A stretch of 64,000 bases of DNA from the NCBI GenBank assembly GCA_964512995.1, contig CAZELM010000017.1:23768-87767 (forward strand). The letters are read 5' to 3'. Made by a program: the position numbers and the translations under genes. Shown here piece after piece: positions 61,511 through 64,000 of the stretch. Source of the DNA: CAZELM01 sp964512995. GTDB taxonomy: Bacteria; CSSED10-310. A model generated the notes under the pieces. That model was not told the origin of the DNA and did no database searches. It saw only the letters and a list, made by a program, of their open reading frames with translations. Each line of letters begins with the position of its first letter. Position 1 is the first letter of the stretch.

Positions 61511-63004
61511 ATGCGGATTTTACTGATATCCCCCTATTCGGACATCGCATCCATCGGATTGCGTATTTTATCCGCGTGTGTGCTGCGGAGTGGTCATCAT
61601 GTCAACATGGTGTTTCTGCCACATTCTGCCGCAGATGAAACGAGCCGGTCCGATCCGGAGCAGACCTATCCGGATCGCGTCCTGGATTCGCTGACGGAAT
61701 TGGCTCGGCAGAGCGATCTGGCTGGCATCACCCTGATGACCAATTATCTCCACCGGGCTCGTACGCTGTCTCAGACTATCCGACGGAATCCCCACATCGC
61801 CATTGTCTGGGGCGGGATTCATCCGACGATCCGGCCCCAGGATGGAGCGGGATACGCAGATTTCAGCATTATCGGGGAGGGAGAAGACGCGTTTGTCGAT
61901 CTGATCAGCCGGCTGGAAAAACACGAAGACTGCTCCGATATTCCCAATCTATGGTTCCAACGGGATGGCCGGACTCTATCCAACCCGCCCCGACCACTGA
62001 TTCAGAATCTGGATATGCTCCCATTCCCCGATTATGGACCGGAAAATCACTATATCTGGGACCACGACACGAACGAACTGGTGCCGATGACTCTGGAACT
62101 GCTGCGGAAATACATCGGACTCGGGCCGATATCCGGTATCCGGGGGGAAGTCACGTATCAGACACTGGCGACCCGCGGATGTCCTCACCGGTGCAGCTAT
62201 TGCTGCAATGATTACCTCCAGAAGCTCTATCACGGCCAGAAACATCTCCGGCGGCGATCCGATGATCATGTTCTGGCGGAGCTGAAACAGGTCCGGGACA
62301 GGTATCCATTCATCCAGGGGATCGGATTTTCCGATGATTCGTTTTTCGCGGCTCCCGACGAAAAAATCATTGCGTTTGCAGAACGATACCGTCGGGAGAT
62401 CGGATTGCCGTTTTTCTGTCTGGGGAGTCCGCTGACGATCACCGAACCCAAGCTGACCGCGCTGCTGGATGCCGGGCTGTATGGGCTTCAGATGGGCGTT
62501 CAGACCGGCAGTCAGCGGATTCAGGGGATTTACAACCGCCGGATATCCAACGAAAAAGTGCTTAAGACCGTGGAGCTGCTTCACCGGTATTCCCATCGGA
62601 TGGTGCCGCCGTCGTATGATTTCATCATTGACTCGCCCTGGGAGAATCCGGAGGATCTTCTGGAGACGTTGCGGCTGATCCGGCGGTTTCCCCGGCCTTA
62701 CCGGTTGCAGCTTTTCTCTCTGGTGATCTTCCCCGAAACGGGCTTAGACGAGCGAGCCAAACAGGAGGGTATCCTGTCCGGAGATGACGAGAGCCGTTAT
62801 GCCAGGGAGTATCATGAACGGAAGGCGAGTTACGTCAATCTGGTGCTGGGCGCATACCGGTATCCGATCTGGAAGCCGATTCTGGATCTTCTCAGCCATC
62901 CGGTTCTGGTCAGGCTGCTGAACCGGCCCGTGTTCAACCGGTTATATGGATTGCTGTACCGGTTTGGGAAAAGCCTGAACCGGACGTTTCTGAAGAACCG
63001 GTGA
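61511..63004 (+). CDS. B12-binding-domain-type radical SAM protein
   Basis: 497 residues. The N-terminal domain (about 1-150) has the Rossmann-like layout of cobalamin-binding domains (LLISPYSDIASIGLRIL, IVWGGIHPTI, IIGEGEDAF) but no DxHxxG. The cluster ligands are C224, C228 and C231 in GCPHRCSYC, followed by GFSDDSFF and GVQTGSQRI. The C-terminal 90 residues are basic and may contact membranes. GAGGCG lies just before the ATG. It is linked to a membrane GT-C/YfhO-like gene, suggesting lipid or glycan modification. It is the third enzyme of this class in the window. Confidence 0.88.
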   Translation: MRILLISPYSDIASIGLRILSACVLRSGHHVNMVFLPHSAADETSRSDPEQTYPDRVLDSLTELARQSDLAGITLMTNYLHRARTLSQTIRRNPHIAIVWGGIHPTIRPQDGAGYADFSIIGEGEDAFVDLISRLEKHEDCSDIPNLWFQRDGRTLSNPPRPLIQNLDMLPFPDYGPENHYIWDHDTNELVPMTLELLRKYIGLGPISGIRGEVTYQTLATRGCPHRCSYCCNDYLQKLYHGQKHLRRRSDDHVLAELKQVRDRYPFIQGIGFSDDSFFAAPDEKIIAFAERYRREIGLPFFCLGSPLTITEPKLTALLDAGLYGLQMGVQTGSQRIQGIYNRRISNEKVLKTVELLHRYSHRMVPPSYDFIIDSPWENPEDLLETLRLIRRFPRPYRLQLFSLVIFPETGLDERAKQEGILSGDDESRYAREYHERKASYVNLVLGAYRYPIWKPILDLLSHPVLVRLLNRPVFNRLYGLLYRFGKSLNRTFLKNR

Positions 63005-63138
63005 CAGTAGAAAAAACGGGAAGTGTCGTTCGGGTGATTTTATTTCAACTGAGCGTGTTTACGAATTGCTTCCAATCGATTTTATAACATGCATCGCGCA
63101 CCGGCAGTAAATGATGGGGTACCGCTCCGGTTGTGTTT

Positions 63139-63483
63139 CTAAAGTCTCACGACAGTGCATCCTGCTTTCTCCAGATTATGAATCCACATTTCCAAAAGGA
63201 CATGAAGCTCTTCGACAGGATCTGTCTGGGAGTTCTCGGTGTATTCCAGCAGATCGAGTATTTCAAATTCGAATGACGAGTCTCCCAACGCATTCCACGC
63301 ATCCTGCAATGCACTGTTTTTATGACTCCTGAACCTCAGTTCAGCTCTGTGCCGATTGATTTTAGCCCATATATCAATGCCGAAACCGACATATACCGTA
63401 TTATTTCGATGGGTTCTGATCCTGTAAATTCCCATCGGTCGCTTTGTTTCCTTGTATTCTTTTTTCACTGCTGATTTGTTCAT
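63139..63483 (-). CDS. GIY-YIG superfamily protein, stand-alone
   Basis: 114 residues. The GIY-YIG core is visible: GIYRI (18-22), YVGFG about ten residues later, then INRHRAEL, HKNSALQDAWNALG and FEFEIL, the usual order of the nuclease fold. The second tripeptide is YVG and the following helix has Lys-Ile-Asn-Arg where an Arg is catalytic, so activity is plausible but not certain. There is no DNA-binding domain. AAAGGA lies about ten bases before the ATG. Possible roles are DNA repair, restriction or a homing remnant; context does not decide. Confidence 0.72.
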   Translation of the reverse strand: MNKSAVKKEYKETKRPMGIYRIRTHRNNTVYVGFGIDIWAKINRHRAELRFRSHKNSALQDAWNALGDSSFEFEILDLLEYTENSQTDPVEELHVLLEMWIHNLEKAGCTVVRL

Positions 63484-63822
63484 TCCAGATCTTTCCTTTA
63501 TCGATCAACTTCATACCGGCCATGGAAATCACTTCCGCGAGGCGATTGGCGAATGATCATTGGACGGCAATAATTTTTATTTAATTACTTTTTTTCACCA
63601 TCCTCACGGCCGAAACATGGTATATTATTATCAATTCTGCAAGAAATAAATCTGCCGTCTGGTGTAAAAAAACAATACCGTCACGATCGCCTCTCAATTC
63701 GTTCCAGGTGATCTGGGATTTTTGTCTAACAATCCGTGAAACTGCGATTTCTGATTATCGATTTTTGCTTACTGATCCGTCCGAGGGTCAACTGAATGAT
63801 TTTCACGCGATCACAGTTTCCA
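63484..63822. other. A/T-rich intergenic stretch with no supported feature
   Basis: 339 bases between the GIY-YIG gene and the Cys-rich frame at the right edge. No gene, hairpin terminator or convincing promoter was found. Several A/T runs (around 63570-63590 and 63620-63635) may hold a promoter for the GIY-YIG gene. Confidence 0.5.
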
Positions 63823-64000
63823 TTATAGCGAACACAGTTCAGGAATCCAAACCGCTTTCCGTGTCAATACAACCCGATCGCTTCCTTTACACAAAATCCG
63901 CTTACAGCCACAGGATGACCGCTCACAACCACAGGATGACCGCTCACAACCACAGGATGACCGCTTACAACCACAGGATGACCGCTTACAACCACAGGAT
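63823..64000 (-). CDS. C-terminal fragment of a possible Cys-rich heptad-repeat protein
   Basis: The - strand frame is open from the right window edge to a TAA at 63823-63825, with 58 residues visible. The first 34 residues are five copies of a seven-residue unit, SCGCKRS or SCGCERS. A 24-residue tail with two more cysteines follows, ending PELCSL. The start lies outside the window. Other frames across the 21-bp repeat are open too, but the opposite-strand frame (units RLQPQDD) has no start codon in the window. The Cys-rich reading is favoured because a heptad CGxC protein occurs at 11174-11690. Coding status is uncertain. Confidence 0.42.
   Translation of the reverse strand, partial: SCGCKRSSCGCKRSSCGCERSSCGCERSSCGCKRILCKGSDRVVLTRKAVWIPELCSL
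63898..64000. repeat. 21-bp tandem repeat running off the window
   Basis: Almost five copies of the unit CCGCTCACAACCACAGGATGA, starting at 63898 and differing by one or two bases (C/T at position 6, A/G at position 10). The array continues beyond the right edge. The 21-bp period matches that of the repeat near 11.2 kb, though the sequences differ. Confidence 0.95.

Noticed and set aside
63898..64000. CRISPR array or replication-origin iterons
   Set aside because: The 21-bp units are contiguous without spacers. Iterons are possible in principle, but no replication gene is near.

Overview
The window looks like one scaffold of an uncultured Gram-negative bacterium, probably from a metagenome. 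A run of exactly 100 N sits inside a repeat-rich gene at 11278-11377. A TonB-dependent receptor, an outer-membrane barrel, lipoproteins and signal peptides argue for two membranes. Secreted multidomain proteins with Thr-Pro linkers, a GGM-tailed GroEL under a CIRCE operator and an Oar-like receptor fit a candidate phylum of the FCB/PVC or Acidobacteria-like type. I cannot assign a phylum from sequence alone. I see no rRNA, tRNA, CRISPR array, prophage, transposase or plasmid functions.

Layout. 1-6 kb (+): end of a surface protein, a B12-binding-type radical SAM enzyme, two membrane/TPR proteins, a DUF2142 membrane protein and a periplasmic protein. 6-13 kb (-): pnp downstream of a secreted papain-like protease; a ferritin-like protein, a small membrane protein and an unusual Cys-rich heptad-repeat protein; a membrane protein with a Pro-rich tail. 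13-20 kb: a glycosyltransferase, then a nucleotide-sugar operon (rfbA, rfbC, rfbB, rfbD and two GDP-mannose-type SDR enzymes) able to make dTDP-L-rhamnose and probably GDP-6-deoxyhexose. 20-27 kb: an outer-membrane barrel, two GT-C-type membrane transferases, pcm and rocD. 27-34 kb (-): a VWA protein with a degenerate C13-like domain, a TonB receptor and a TPR partner. 34-38 kb (-): a five-gene operon (NTPase, radical SAM, pgsA, unknown, rimO). 38-47 kb: a lipoprotein, a Tat-exported TldD-like protein with its TldE partner, an HtrA protease and a YfhO-like protein. 47-52 kb (-): groES-groEL under CIRCE and two coupled CNNM/CBS proteins. 52-59 kb (+): a membrane hydrolase with GT2 and GT-C genes, then a cyclic-2,3-DPG-synthetase-like NTPase, carbamate kinase, a small membrane protein and a macro-domain protein. 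59-64 kb: a GT-C/YfhO-like protein and radical SAM pair, a GIY-YIG protein and, at the edge, a second Cys-rich heptad repeat.

The main theme is cell-surface construction: activated-sugar synthesis, lipid-linked sugar transfer by GT2/GT4/GT-C enzymes, and large exported proteins. The least ordinary items are the Cys-rich heptad-repeat locus beside a diiron ferritin-like gene, a similar heptad repeat at the right edge, a C-terminal domain shared by two exported proteins, and exported proteins whose protease domains have lost catalytic residues (C13-like and TldD-like).
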